DNA of 64,000 nt from contig NC_066270.1 in assembly GCF_905404315.1 (NCBI RefSeq), positions 12,232,001 to 12,296,000 on the forward strand, read 5' to 3'. The notes below the pieces were generated by a model. The model did no database searches. It was not told the DNA's origin and saw nothing but the letters and a program-made list of their open reading frames with translations. Made by a program: the position numbers and the translations under genes. The DNA is from Leptidea sinapis. Taxonomy: Eukaryota; Arthropoda; Insecta; Lepidoptera; Pieridae. Below, in pieces: positions 44,201 through 55,519 of this stretch (positions are counted from its first letter, which is position 1; the number at the start of each line of letters is the position of its first letter).

Positions 44201-44523
44201 AACTTTTGTGCATCAGACACACAACTAAAGGCATTACAGAGCACTGGGGAATCAACTTCGATATAAACCTTTCGAATATCACATAATATATCACCGACTG
44301 GATTTTTATTAATATTAATGATAAAAGTATATATGAATTATATTATTATTGTGTAGCATAGTATCTTAAGGGTTTTTGGGTAATCAAGTTGAAGTCATAG
44401 TAATACTTAAAGTAGATAGTAATAATTACTTACTATCCTTACGCCCTTTCCCAATATACTATCTACAGATGGAGATAAATTACTATCTTCTACTGTCAGT
44501 AATTAGCTGTCAATAATCTGAAA

Positions 44524-44685
44524 CTGTTCCATTATACCCGATAAGTTATTCTTATCGCCTTTTATTGGGACGCGTGAATTGCAATTTCCATACAAACTTC
44601 TATCGCTGGTAAGCTATACGTTGTCCCATTGACAGACAGCGTGTACGGATAAGGTGAGTTACCGTCGATAACTTTATTGGGACAG
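44524..44685. mobile_element. MITE-like element, partner of 35,846
   Basis: Same 162-bp length; the left end has decayed to CTGTTCCATTATAC. Confidence 0.55.
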
Positions 44686-44913
44686 AAAAGTCAACGATTG
44701 CTACGATTTTTATCTCAAGTAAGAGATAGACTGAATATTGGGAACGGCCTTTAGTGAATGAGGTCCCTTGTAACTATTTTATATTATTAATCTGCTAATA
44801 AGTACTGACAATAAAAAATTTTTGAACTTGGAATGTGTCATTTTCATATTATGAATTTGTTTTCTTATTTTTATGCTGTGTATAACTGAGTAATTACTTA
44901 GATAATTTATACA

Positions 44914-45047
44914 TCTAGATAGAGTCTCTTGCTGTTAGACATACGATAAAAACAGGCCAGGAATATTAGTTTAGTGTGCGTGAATTGCTCAAATTAGAGG
45001 TTATTCTTTTTTTTCGGCGTTTTCACAGCTGTCATAGTCTATCTAGA
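44914..45047. mobile_element. MITE-like insertion private to unit C'
   Basis: TCTAGATAGA at 44,914-44,923 and its exact inverse at 45,038-45,047 bound 134 bp containing TTTTTTTTCGGCGTTTTCAC. Unit C goes from TTATACGTC to CTGCTTTATAC without it. About 80 extra bases follow, to 45,126. Confidence 0.55.
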
Positions 45048-45181
45048 CGAATAAATAATCTAAGGGAAATATTTATGTGATATTAAAATGGAGTAGGGAC
45101 ATACAGAGACCCGAATTACTGTGATAGCTTTATACAAAGCAGGTGCGGTGCCAAATGCATTTTTTTTAACATCCACCGTGA

Positions 45182-45366
45182 AATGGTTACTGGGCAAATG
45201 AGACTTAACATCTTATGTCTCAAGGTGACGAGCGAAATTGTAGTGCCGCTTTGAAATATTGGATTTTTCAAGAATCCTGAGCGGAACTGCATTGTGATGG
45301 GCAGGGCGTATTAATTATCATCAGCTGGATGTCCTGCTCGTCACGTCCCTTATTATCATAAAAAAA
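45182..45366 (+). mobile_element. SINE-like retroposon, 5' truncated
   Basis: Partner of 36,293-36,478 with few changes; A-tail ATCATAAAAAAA. Confidence 0.65.
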
Positions 45367-45369
45367 ATG

Positions 45370-45682
45370 TGGAAAGAACACCACAGTCAACCTGCCGTTG
45401 AAATCCACCATCGCACGACACGCCACAAATATCATCGCTATCATCCCCAACATCTGGATGTGTGGCGGTCCTCCACAATGCGGTTTTCAAGGAGCTTTCT
45501 TCCACGTACAACAAAACTGTGGATTGAGCTCCCTTGTGCCGGTGTTTCCAGACCGAAACGACATGGGTACCTTCAAAAAAAGCGCGTACACCTTCTAAAA
45601 AGGCCGGCAACGCTCCTGTGATTCCTGGTGTTGGAAGTTAGTTGACCCGTTCGTTCGTTTGTCCTCCTTTTCCATAAAAAAA
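45370..45682 (+). pseudogene. LINE 3' end with RT C-terminus and A-tail
   Basis: Partner of 36,486-36,788; here one frame stays open through RFSRSFLPRTTKLWIELP before the frameshift. 45,683-46,646 holds no gene. Confidence 0.7.
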
Positions 45683-46646
45683 CCCTAATGAAATCAATTT
45701 TACGTGATGAAAGTGCCCCTTAACAAAGGCGTCCTCTAACAGTTTCCTTTAAATCTATCCATGGCAACTTGTGACTATTTCCTTTGTAATTAATGCAATT
45801 ATTGTAACAAAGTTTGTAAAGCACAAATATGTTTAAGGAACGCAACACTACTACTAATTGATTATATACATAATATATTTATAATTACTATTTAAATAAA
45901 TGTTTTTAGTAACCCTAATAATAAACATTGCTAACCATCAAATGAATCTCCAGGTATTAAATTGCTGCTGGATTTCATCTCAAAGTTAAAAGGTCGGTGC
46001 TTTTAGCCCGACTGTCTGCCGACAGTCAAATTCTTTGCAAATTGTTTTTGCAAATATTTCTCAAACAACCGTGATATCAGGCTTGTATGCTTAGCTTGTT
46101 TTATTTTTTAATATTTTCTTTGTAAAGACTAAAATATGTCCGTCGTATTAAATATAATCTGTGTTTATTTGACGGATCTTTCATTTATATATTTCAAAAC
46201 GGCAGTGAAATTCTAGTGAGACTGGACTTGTGTGACCAAGCTCTGCACGTTGTGAAGATTGGGCAGTTTATATTTAAAACAAATTTGTTGCCCACAGTGA
46301 TTGGATGTCGGTGAATTTAATATCTTTTTATAAAGTGTGTCACAATTACTATATTTATTGTCAATGCGAGTAGAGAATGAAAAGTTGTACGTGTTGGCTC
46401 CTCAAAGGTGTTTATCCAATCAAAATATTTAGAGAGGTTTACAATTTTGATTTACAACATTGATCTGCTACATTCAATAATCCTCTTTGTTTGAATTAAA
46501 ATTTTATAGCAAGTTCATAGATTCGCAAAATACATTTAATACAGTTATAATTAATAACAGCAGCTATATTGCAGACATTATGTCAAAATGTAAAAATCCA
46601 CCCAAATCACGTTAAACCCAGGGTTTGCACGCATTTCCTGAGAAAC

Positions 46647-46884
46647 TTTTTTTTATATAAGAGGGGGCAAACGGGCAAGAGGCTCACAGGATGGAGAGTG
46701 GTGAGGCAACCGCCCATGGACATCCGCAACAACAGGTGACAAGAGATGCGTTGCCGGCCTTTAAGGTGGGAGTTGCCAGCAGAAAACCACTCAACGGATT
46801 CAATTAGTGGCTCCAGTTGTCCTGAACTGATACGACTTAAGACTGTCGAGAATACAGCATACTCCCATCTAAGGGCCTTCATCC
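46647..46884 (-). pseudogene. LINE 3' end, minus strand
   Basis: Partner of 37,757-37,995. The GC-richer block follows at 47,165-47,490; between them no gene. Confidence 0.6.
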
Positions 46885-47493
46885 CATCCTTTGATGGTAT
46901 AGCGGATTTTCAATAATCGTCTGGTATTTCAATTCCCATGAGGTGAAACTTCTGCGCGGTTATATTTACTCGTACATAAAAAAATTATAACTATAAGCTT
47001 GTTTAGTTAATAATATGTAGAAGGGGTTGGTAATTTAAACGCACTTAAAATAGAAAATCTGTATTTTACTATTTCCACTAATAATAATTATTATAATAAA
47101 TGACTCAATACTTACAATAATTTGGGCAGCGTTATCCCTTACAATTCACAAAAATTAATGCTCTCTCAAATTTTTTTTTTGCGCCCAAACAAAGGGAAAG
47201 GGCTACCCTTCGGGATAACGACGGGAGGGAGGTGGTGAATGCTCATGCATACAGCCTAAGTCTGCGTTGGTTATGTGGGACTCACGTAAAAACCTAGGTG
47301 CCTACCCACTAAATACCACCTAAAGTTGGCTTTGGGCAGGGCCCCCTAAGCGTTCATCGAAGGCGACCTTCTCTTGGGGAGAGAGCGGCGCAAGCGGCAC
47401 TCCCTATGGAGTATCCGCTGAGATTTTCTCTCGAACTGAGCGCTCTGGCACACACTGGATAGGGCACGACCGTCACAGTGATGATGCTACCAG

Positions 47494-47529
47494 AATAACA
47501 ATTTGCTATTATAATAGCAAATAGTTATT
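47494..47529. repeat. 36-bp palindrome at the C/C' divergence point
   Basis: A perfect 22-bp core ATTTGCTATTATAATAGCAA-AT, extended on each side by AATAAC and GTTATT with one mismatched pair. It starts three bases after the last base shared with unit C. Confidence 0.85.
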
Positions 47530-48027
47530 TCTAAAATTATAGTTATATAGTTAATACTTACACAGTAAGTAGTTAAATAAATGTTATAATTAATTGGGAT
47601 GTCTAATCTAATCAATCATATATCGTGAACTTAAACATGTGAAATAATGTCAAAAATGACAGTTCATGACGTTGGTAGTGCTTGTAAGCACATCAAGCTG
47701 ACTTACATAAGATACGATAGTAAAATATATTTAGAATTAAAGAAAAGGTTTAAAAGAAATTTATCCGTAAGCTGTGCTCAATGTAATATCAGTAGATATA
47801 TTATTATTAATGTTATGTCAATAGTATTATTAAGATTGTTATCAATTTATCAATAGTAATAATTGATATAGGTCATTTGTTGGGAAAGCAATAGCCGTCA
47901 ATATCCCAAACCATTAGTTCTATTATATTACAAATGAAATACGAGTAGGTACTACTTGTAACATAATTATATGATAAAGTATAACACTCTTCTAAACGTT
48001 GTGTGTTGCAATAATTATATTACCTAT
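47530..48027. other. Unit C' private sequence, no gene seen
   Basis: AT-rich. The 69-residue frame at 47,647-47,856 has no recognisable feature. Confidence 0.5.
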
Positions 48028-48560
48028 CTATTTATATATATAAAATAGATTTCCACCTATATATTGACTTATAAGGCGTAGAGACTTGAAATTTGGTAGA
48101 AATCGCCGAGTAGAGGCTCTCACTGGCCTAACACTCGATTGGCAATCCTCCACACAGACAAGAAATCTTCTATTTGTATTCAATGCAGCTAATTTTTTGA
48201 CTATTTGTTTTGGCATCTCAGTGTGCATCATCTTGTACAGCAGCCCCTCGTGCCATACGTGATCGAAGGCCTTCTCCATATCTGCAGCAGCAGTCGAAGG
48301 GATATGATTCCTTCTTGTTGTGGCTCACGGCCATCTCGTTCACCATCCGTGTGATTTGCAAGGTGTTGTTCCGCTCTAAAACCAAATTGCTCCTCTCTCG
48401 GTTTCGTATATGGTGTCACATGCTTTAGTAAGACTCTCTCGAGCAGTTTGGAGAGAGTGGTTAGCAAAGTGATGGGTTTGTAACTTTCCGGTTTACGGGC
48501 TTCCTTTCCTGGTTTTAGAAGCATCACCACCTTGGCTATCTGGCTTCTGGAAAATAGCTG
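48028..48560 (-). pseudogene. LINE reverse transcriptase fragment
   Basis: Minus-strand frames MVMLLKPGKEARKPESYKPI then EEQFGFRAEQH and, after frameshifts, MEKAFDHVWHEGLLYKM (motif A). PGK-x-SY-PI and GFR are RT fingers motifs of Jockey/R1-type LINEs. Truncated on both sides; several frame breaks. Confidence 0.7.
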
Positions 48561-48609
48561 GTGCGGAATATGCCGCTAACGGATTTTACGAAATTCCATC
48601 CGCAAGAGT

Positions 48610-48656
48610 TTTTTTTTATTTATTATAAACTGAACAACGTCTGTCGGGTCAGCTAG
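48610..48656 (+). repeat. Helitron-like 3' end scrap
   Basis: TGAACAACGTCTGTCGGGTC followed by AGCTAG, as at 5,092. No matching 5' end found nearby. Confidence 0.4.
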
Positions 48657-49080
48657 CGATAATTTAAACGGGTTACTTTGAGACGGGTAAGAAAACATTA
48701 TTATTATTAAGGGAAATGATGAACCTTACCTCCGTTCAGCATGAGAAACAAACAATTAACAAGTTATAGATTTAGGTAATCACTGGATATTTTATGCAAC
48801 TCGACGTCGCTACCCTCAAGAGGTTAAATAACTCTGATGTCACCCATGATCTCGGAGGTGTCTCAGATGACCCCAGGTGTTTAGCAAGGTGTGTGGCCAC
48901 ACTTAGGAACACCAGGCTGGTGATGAGTGTCGCTCTGTCTATTCTGCATCCATGCAAACCCTGTACAAGGTTGCTGACACAGAACAGTTTAAATGTCTTT
49001 TACCTGTTCTGTGGTTGCTGACACCTATATTAAAAAGATGCTGCTAAATATAACTTTTTAAGCAATTTGTTATTTTTCAA
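48657..49080. other. Unassigned sequence
   Basis: Includes a 75-residue plus-strand frame at 48,794-49,021 of more even composition; no domain recognised. Confidence 0.4.
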
Positions 49081-49133
49081 GGTGATAACCCTCACTTCTG
49101 GGATTAATTACACAAATAAAATTTGTAAACAAA

Positions 49134-49352
49134 ATGTATGAACAATGCGGGTCTCCAACCCACGAACTGTTTAGTTTTGAAAGACATCTCAATTAAATTT
49201 CCTAATATGCAAATATTGAGCAGGTTATCATTTGTAAAGTAGATCCTGTAGATGAAGTTTATCAACGATACATCACTCGAACGGATGGATGGATGGAAGA
49301 GCACTCGCACGGAACGCGAGAGGTCGTGGGTTCGAGTCCCGCATCGTTCATA
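49134..49352. repeat. Foldback repeat with tRNA-like arms
   Basis: Partner of 39,772-39,988. Preceded by GTGATAACCCTCACTTCTGG, which in full-length relatives is the outer part of the arm (compare 54,241 and 54,770). Confidence 0.65.
49279..49349 (+). repeat. tRNA-like repeat with altered D-arm
   Basis: As 39,915-39,985, but the D-arm has become GGATGGATGGATGG, losing the A-box while anticodon and T arms stay intact. Confidence 0.7.
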
Positions 49353-50434
49353 AATTTTGCTTACAAATATAATTTGTCTGATAATTATCATGTCCGATAG
49401 TTTTATTACATAACCAATCGTATGAGTTCTCCAGCTTGTGAGAAAGTTAATAGTCTATGAAAGGTAGAGAGAGACTCATTCGTCTGTCTGTATCCACTCA
49501 CCCCCATCTAATATTTATTATGTAGCTTCTTGGTATGTTGCTTTATGACAAATGCAAACACTTAACAAATAAATAATATTATTGATCTTATAAACGTTGT
49601 ATTTAAAATGGTAGCTTGAATCAAACACTTAAAATGGCTACTGAAATCCAACTTGCTTGGTTCGTTTATAAAACTTCTGCGGTATTTGTATGTAGGTACC
49701 GCCTTTGTGAATCAACTTCTACAGCGGCCAAGATTGAACCATTTTACATTTTACTACACTTTGAAACAAGACTACGGGATTACTACTGTACTGTTGTCGG
49801 CATTCAATATTAAACAGATTCTCTGATGAAATTTTTACTTTATGTATTTAAAGTTATTTATTATTTAATTCCTTTGTTGTGTTTGTAATTTTTTAGTGGA
49901 GTACATTCATAATGATTTTAAAATTATACAATTTAATAGCACCGCTCTATATGAAATTAAAATTTATACTTTTTGTTTTTATAGTTGACACTTGTCATTT
50001 TATATTCATATTTAACATCACCTCACTGTTAGACCAGATCCTAATTATCTCTTTGTCCCATTTTTTTTCATATATTATAGCTACAGTGTCATTTCACCAC
50101 CGTTGTGTTAAAATTATTTAGTTTCGATAAGTGTGGTCATAGCTTAAGGACAGTTATGATATTAAGATATTTAGTATTTTTTTTTGTTAACGCGAGTGTT
50201 ACACATTTAAATATAAAACCTTTTCAAGGATTAAAACGAGTGTAATTGTAACTGTTTTTACATAAGATTTTTGCGTAAAAGTTACATTTTTTATTTTAGA
50301 CAACCCGACGTTTCAAGACCTTTCCAGATCTCGTTTTCAGGGGGACTGCAGATGAAATATAGTATTAGGTTTATAAAGTGATAACCCTCACTTCTAGGAT
50401 TAATACACAAATAAAATTGGAGAACAAAATTTTA

Positions 50435-50498
50435 TGAACGATGCGGGACTCGAACCTACGACCTCTGGTCATTGTTCATAAAATTTTGTTTTCAAACT
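50435..50498. repeat. Short foldback derived from tRNA-like repeat
   Basis: AAAATTTTATGAACGATG and TCATTGTTCATAAAATTTT flank an inverse T-arm (GGGACTCGAACCTACGACC). It looks like a full-length foldback that lost its centre. GTGATAACCCTCACTTCTAG precedes it. Confidence 0.55.
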
Positions 50499-50918
50499 TT
50501 ATTTGTAGTATTAAATTTTCAGGAAATTAATATTATAAGAAAAATATTCTAAACAATACGCACGTTACGTTCTAGACAATTCTACCGAAACATATTCGTG
50601 TTCATAACGACATAATTCAAAATTTAACATTAGGTGAAAATAGAGACGGATATTAAAGGGTTTGAAAAGAACATTAAACGTTATTTATGACGGCAGTGCT
50701 TCAACATAATATGGAAACATTCGTAAATCGTAAACAACAATATCGAACTCAATTGAAACAAACATTGTATATGTAAATTGAAAACCAACCGCAATATGGA
50801 ATAATATTGACTTTATTAAGTCATAATTTTATCAAGTGCAACTTATTAACAGATTTATTAATTTTAAACCTATCTATTTTTATAGTAGCCCAATGCAAAG
50901 TGTAGGTCTGAACCTGTA

Positions 50919-51419
50919 CTAGCTGATTCCCACGACGTCGCCTGCTACGCTATGAAACAGCAAAAATACTATACCCGCATCTAGACTATATTATGTTCCT
51001 TGACATTTTGTGAACATTCATGGAAAATTTTAATTAAATATTGTTAATAATATCATTTTTATTATATGTTATCCATCTGTACGTACCTTTTTCAACAAAT
51101 AAGTAATTGAATGATTGATTGAACGCCACTAAAGAAATGAATGTGTCTTTTTCGTGTTACATCCAACCCCTACAACTTTTGTGCCGCAGGCATGAATACC
51201 TGGCAGATTGCAGATATATTCCTAATTACTGACACTTATAATATTATATTGAATAATTCACACTATAGGTTTAAAAATTATAGCCTATGTTTTATGCAGG
51301 TGTTTAAGCTATATTATTGTAAAGTTTCAATAAAATCCATTAAGAAGTTTTTGAGTTAAAGAGCAACAAACATACATCCAGACATTCTTACAGACTTTCG
51401 CATTCATAATATTAGTAGA
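50919..51419 (-). mobile_element. Non-autonomous Helitron-like element
   Basis: On the minus strand starts TCTACTAATATTATGAATGC and ends GGGAATCAGCTAG followed by T. These ends are those of a very common lepidopteran Helitron-like repeat. The base before TC is T, not the expected A. No coding. Confidence 0.55.
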
Positions 51420-52408
51420 ATTTTTAGATGAAATACTATCAATTACTCTGCCTCAATTTTATCAGATTATTGATCTATTTAGTGAACTTGTCCACTTTTA
51501 ACCTTGCACTAATTTTATCAATGTTTGCCATTAAAATGCACTCAAAATGTGGACTGGTGTGATCTGGATATCAAATAATATATTAAGTATATTGGAGAAT
51601 GTACAAAGAACTATCTTCAAGCCTCAACAAGGCTACTGGTAATAGGTAGTATTTTCTTAATATTTAAGGTATCATGTTTGCATACGAGGTGTATTATATT
51701 AAAACTTTATATAGTTATTTTATTCTCTTGAGTTTTTTTTTTATTTTTTACTTTTTTAGTGCCTGCTATAGATTGTTCTGTAAACTACAGTAGGATTTTT
51801 TTAGATAACATCAGGTATTGTATAAGATTTGTTTGCTTTTAATTGTCATATATAATAAATTGATTTTTTAAGTAACTACGAAAGGTGGCACGCGTCTTAT
51901 ACAATATAAATACCAAGAAAAGGGAACGAAAAAAATTTACTGCGAAAAATGCTGTTTGAAACTCTATTTCACGTTCTTGTGAGACTCTGAAATATCGTGA
52001 AAACGTCTGTTAGCTTTGAATTTTAGGTAGTCTAAGACCTACTGATTGGCAGGGGTATATACCTTTCGTTATATTGTTAACCGAAATAAAATTCTTAAAG
52101 CCATACAAAAATTATAATAATATCATCCACTTAAACCAAAATAATCATAAAAAATTTCATAAAATAGTACTGGGTCAAAATATGTCAAATTTTATGGGAC
52201 CAAATAGCAAACATTCCGCATCAAACTAGAGATGAATCACGTAAAATCGGATCATACACCTCAGCGTAATCGGTGTACATAAGTAAAAAAAATACCGCTA
52301 GAATTGAGAAACTCCTCCTTTTTGAAGTCGGTTAGTAATCAAAACCTGTTTCAAATCGCTTCCGCAAATACAGTACAGCATTAATTAATATGTTATTATC
52401 TGTGTCAA
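51420..52408. other. AT-rich sequence, no gene seen
   Basis: Only a scrap of the GCCTCAACAAGGCTACTGG mobile-element end near 51,620 is recognisable. Confidence 0.5.
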
Positions 52409-52803
52409 ATGTTTTGCCCTGTCCTTCCCCGGGGCACAAAGAGAATAGGGAAGTCCCAGGCCCAAGGGAGTCGTAAGACGCGACTCTTAGGCATTTACCA
52501 GTATAGCCTGGTATGCACAGGTTACCGGCTACATTATGAGTACCATAACGGCGCCTTTATCTGCCGTGAAGCAGTAATGTGCAAACATTATTGTATTTCA
52601 GTCTGAAGGGCGCCGTAGCTGAATTTACTGGGCAAAAGAGACTTGACATCCTCATATCTCAAGGTGGCAAGCGCAATTATAGTGCCGTTCCGAATTTTTG
52701 GGTTTTCGAAAAATCCTGAGCGGCACTTGTAATGTAATGGGCAGGGCGTATCAATTACCATCAGCTGAACGTCCTGTTCGTGAAGTCCCTTATGGTCATT
52801 AAA
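52409..52803 (+). mobile_element. SINE-like retroposon, longest copy
   Basis: Forward orientation with a 5' head absent elsewhere (CCTTCCCCGGGGCACAAAGA, GGGAGTCGTAAGACGCGACT), then GGCGCCTTTATCTGCCGTGA, CATCAGCTGAACGTCCTG and tail CATTAAAAAA. The head may be the promoter-bearing region, but I see no clear tRNA fold. Confidence 0.65.
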
Positions 52804-53045
52804 AAACTCAATTCATTAACAGAATGACAGTACAGCAAATATTAATAATATCTTCTTATACCTACGTGTCAATTATTAATCTACAATGTATCTCAAATAG
52901 TCGATGTGACGCTTTTCCTAGGAATTTTAAAGATACTTTGAATGAAGCTTTAAATGAAATTACGTGCTTACAATTAACTTACAGTTTAGAAGACAATATG
53001 AATATGTTTGTGAAAACGCTAATAATTTAATTCCGAATATCACAT

Positions 53046-53275
53046 TCGCACGACATGCCACAAGTTAGGATATCAGCCCCACCATCTGGATGTGTGGCGG
53101 TCCTCCGGGGAGATACGACATGGGTACCTTCATAAAAGCACGGCACCGACACCTACCTTAAAGGCCGGCAACGCTCTTGTGATTCCTCTGGTGTTGCAAG
53201 AGAATGTGGGCTGCGGTGATCACTTAGCACCAGGTGACCCGTACGCTCGTTTGTCCTCCTATTCCATAAAAAAAT
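53046..53275 (+). pseudogene. LINE 3' end with A-tail
   Basis: Same family as 14,498, internally deleted (CTGGATGTGTGGCGGTCCTC joins GAGATACGACATGGGTACCT). Ends TATTCCATAAAAAAA. 53,276-53,720 holds no gene. Confidence 0.7.
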
Positions 53276-53724
53276 GTCTCTATTTAAGAACACATTCCTC
53301 ATTAGTCTTTTTCCATTTTAACATAGATTGTAAGATCGGTTTTATTACGCAATATGAACGCGTGTTGCTTTATCGAGACTAGAAACCGTTAGATTGAAAA
53401 CGATCAAAGCATAGTTCGTCACTACTTAAACAACGGCTGAAGTATGCAAATAGATTCACAATTTCTAACAATTGTAAGCAATGTCTTAACTTCATGATTC
53501 ATGGATTTCAAAAGTGGCTTAACTCTAATTCAGCTTTCAAATGTTTATTTATTGTAAGTACGGATTGAGGGTTAACTGTTGGCGATTTTATTAATCGTTA
53601 TTTATCCGATGTGTCCCAAAGAAACATTTAAATCAGTTAGATAGGAATAAGTTATTAACTAAGTATAATAAAAAATATAAATCACTAATTGTAACCGTTT
53701 GAAGAAAAAACATTAAATGTTATT

Positions 53725-53772
53725 TAAGGAACGCGAGAGGCCGCAGGTTTGTGTCCCGCATCGTTCATAAAT
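53725..53772 (+). repeat. tRNA-like repeat, 3' half only
   Basis: AAGGAACGCGAGAGG followed by a mutated T-arm (GCAGGTTTGTGTCCCGC) and ATCGTTC. The region from here to 54,228 is otherwise unassigned. Confidence 0.55.
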
Positions 53773-54404
53773 TTTGTTTACAAATTAATTTTGTGTCATT
53801 AAAAGTTACTTAAAAATGTATTTATTTACCAGATAATTTTGTCATCCTTTTCTTACATTACATAAATATAATGTTCATTTTATATTTTCAAGGTATATTT
53901 AAAAAGTATCGTGTTAAATATTTAATTGGGAAAAACAAAATGAGATTAAGGATTTCTCAAACTTCTTACAAATTCGAAGGCTGTTCGGCGTGTAACGAAG
54001 CGCGCTCATCCATTTTATTTGCATAAATTTGAAAGAGTTGATTTCTGATCCCCCGTTCTGTATTATTAAAGAAATATTATATTTATTAAGATATCCCTCA
54101 GGCTGGTATTATTTACATTGTTTTAATTAAATACGAAATACCACTAAGAATAATTTTCAGATGACCTAAAGATGATAACATCGCAGTGGTTAGTGAGCCT
54201 GCTTACTGAGATAGAGCATAAAAAATTGTTATTTTTTAAAGTGATAACCCTCACTTTCACAAATTAAATTTGAAAACAAAATTTATGAACGATGCGGGAC
54301 TCCCACGATTTGTAAGGTTTTCAACTGTAAAGTAGATTCTGTAAATGAAGCCACAACCTGACAGTTGAACAAAACATACAAGACTTATTGATGATACGTC
54401 ACTC

Positions 54405-54475
54405 GAAAAATTGGCTCAGTGGAAGAGCGCTCGCACGAAACGCGAGAAATCCCGGGTTCGAGTGCTGCATCGTTC
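54405..54475 (+). repeat. tRNA-like repeat
   Basis: Acceptor decayed (GAAAAAT), anticodon stem CTCGC/GCGAG intact around ACGAAAC, and B-box-like GGTTCGAGTGC. Confidence 0.65.
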
Positions 54476-54639
54476 ATAAATATTGCTTAGATTTGAAAGG
54501 GAGAAATCTCAAGTCAATTTCCTAATATAAAAATATTGGGATTGGGAGCAGGTTAACAACTGTAAAGTAGATCCTGTAGATGAAGCCACAACCTGAGAGT
54601 TGAACAAAGCATACAAGATTTTATGACGATACGTTACTC

Positions 54640-54712
54640 GAACGGTTAGCTCAGTTGGTTAGAGCAATGGCACGGAACACCAGAGGTCGTGGGTTCGAGT
54701 CCCGCATCATTC
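54640..54712 (+). repeat. tRNA-like repeat
   Basis: The most canonical D-arm (GCTCAGTTGGTTAGAGC) and T-arm (GTGGGTTCGAGTCCCGC) in the window. Anticodon stem ATGGC/ACCAG has two mismatches, suggesting decay from CTGGC/GCCAG, a third pairing version of the same stem. Confidence 0.7.
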
Positions 54713-54950
54713 ATAAAATTTTGTTTTTCAAATTTAATTTGTGTATTAATCCTAAAACTGAGGGTTGTCACTTTAAAAACATAACAAATTGTTTAGATTT
54801 ACAAGAGCGACATCTCAAGTCAATTTCCTAATATGCAAATATTGGGGTTGAGCAGGTTATAAACTGTAAAGTAAATCTTGTAGAGTGTAAATGAAGCCAC
54901 AACTTGAGAGTTGAACAAAGCATACAAGATTTATCAACGATACGTTACTC

Positions 54951-55019
54951 GAACGGTTGGCTCAGTGGAAAAGAGCTCGCAAGGAACGCCAGGTTGCTGG
55001 TTCAAGTCCTTCATCGTTC
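54951..55019 (+). repeat. tRNA-like repeat, decayed
   Basis: Third in the local series (units start at 54,405, 54,640 and 54,951). Intact acceptor GAACGGT/ATCGTTC, but anticodon stem CTCGC/GCCAG and T-arm are mutated. Confidence 0.65.
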
Positions 55020-55277
55020 ATAAATTTAATTTTAAAATTTAATTTGTGAGATAGAGTTACTGGAGACTCATAATTATGTAAGTTTGTTTCCGAATCTTGG
55101 ATGTTTATACATATTATTGTATTTATGTATGTTTTAGTATGTATATCATATTAAATATAATTATCGTTGTCTTGCATATCCATAACCTGTACTATGCCTT
55201 ACTTTTGACGTTTTCCGTTTTTTTTTTATGGATATACTGATCGGGGAAGAAAGCATGAGTCAGCGTTATTATAATAA

Positions 55278-55457
55278 TTAAGGGTGGCTATTTATTGACG
55301 CACGGTTTGATAGTTCTGCTGTGAAACAATTTCATTATAACAACAGGGAGCGTATTTTACGTAAAAATTCTTGATGTTATGAAATATTATTTAAAAATTT
55401 ATAAATAAAACAGTATTTTATTCATACGTACAAAACAACGTCTGTCGGGTCAGCAAG
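55278..55457 (+). repeat. Helitron-like repeat, 3' fragment
   Basis: Third copy of the 94-5092 host repeat, from TATTTATTGACGCACGGTTT to GTCGGGTCAGCAAG. It preserves an unoccupied Harbinger target (TTTCATTATAACAACAGGGA at about 55,330). Confidence 0.65.
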
Positions 55458-55519
55458 TTATATTATTATAAGTAATAAGTATTACTATCATTAGGAATAT
55501 TAACCGTATATAACAATAT

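Larger units (their letters stand above)
40601..49975. repeat. Tandem duplication, unit C'
   Basis: Head-to-tail second copy, ending TATACTTTTTG at 49,975. Private to C': a 210-bp insertion at 44,914-45,126 and a different middle block (47,491-49,130) where C has LINE coding sequence. Confidence 0.9.
54228..54780. repeat. Long-armed foldback carrying two tRNA-like units
   Basis: Left arm near 54,232-54,310 (TAAAGTGATAACCCTCACTT, then ATGAACGATGCGGGACTC) is the inverse of the right arm near 54,690-54,780 (GAGTCCCGCATCATTCAT, then AACTGAGGGTTGTCACTTTA). Between are two direct repeats of about 235 bp, each with CCTGTAGATGAAGCCACAAC-like spacer and a tRNA-like unit. Confidence 0.65.

Noticed and set aside
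48794..49021. 75-residue plus-strand frame with fairly even composition
   Set aside because: No domain, signal or paralog visible; could be a transposon scrap, but I cannot support a call.
54640..54712. Candidate functional tRNA gene
   Set aside because: Anticodon stem has two mismatches, C replaces U33, and several decayed copies surround it, so a tRNA-like repeat is the safer call.
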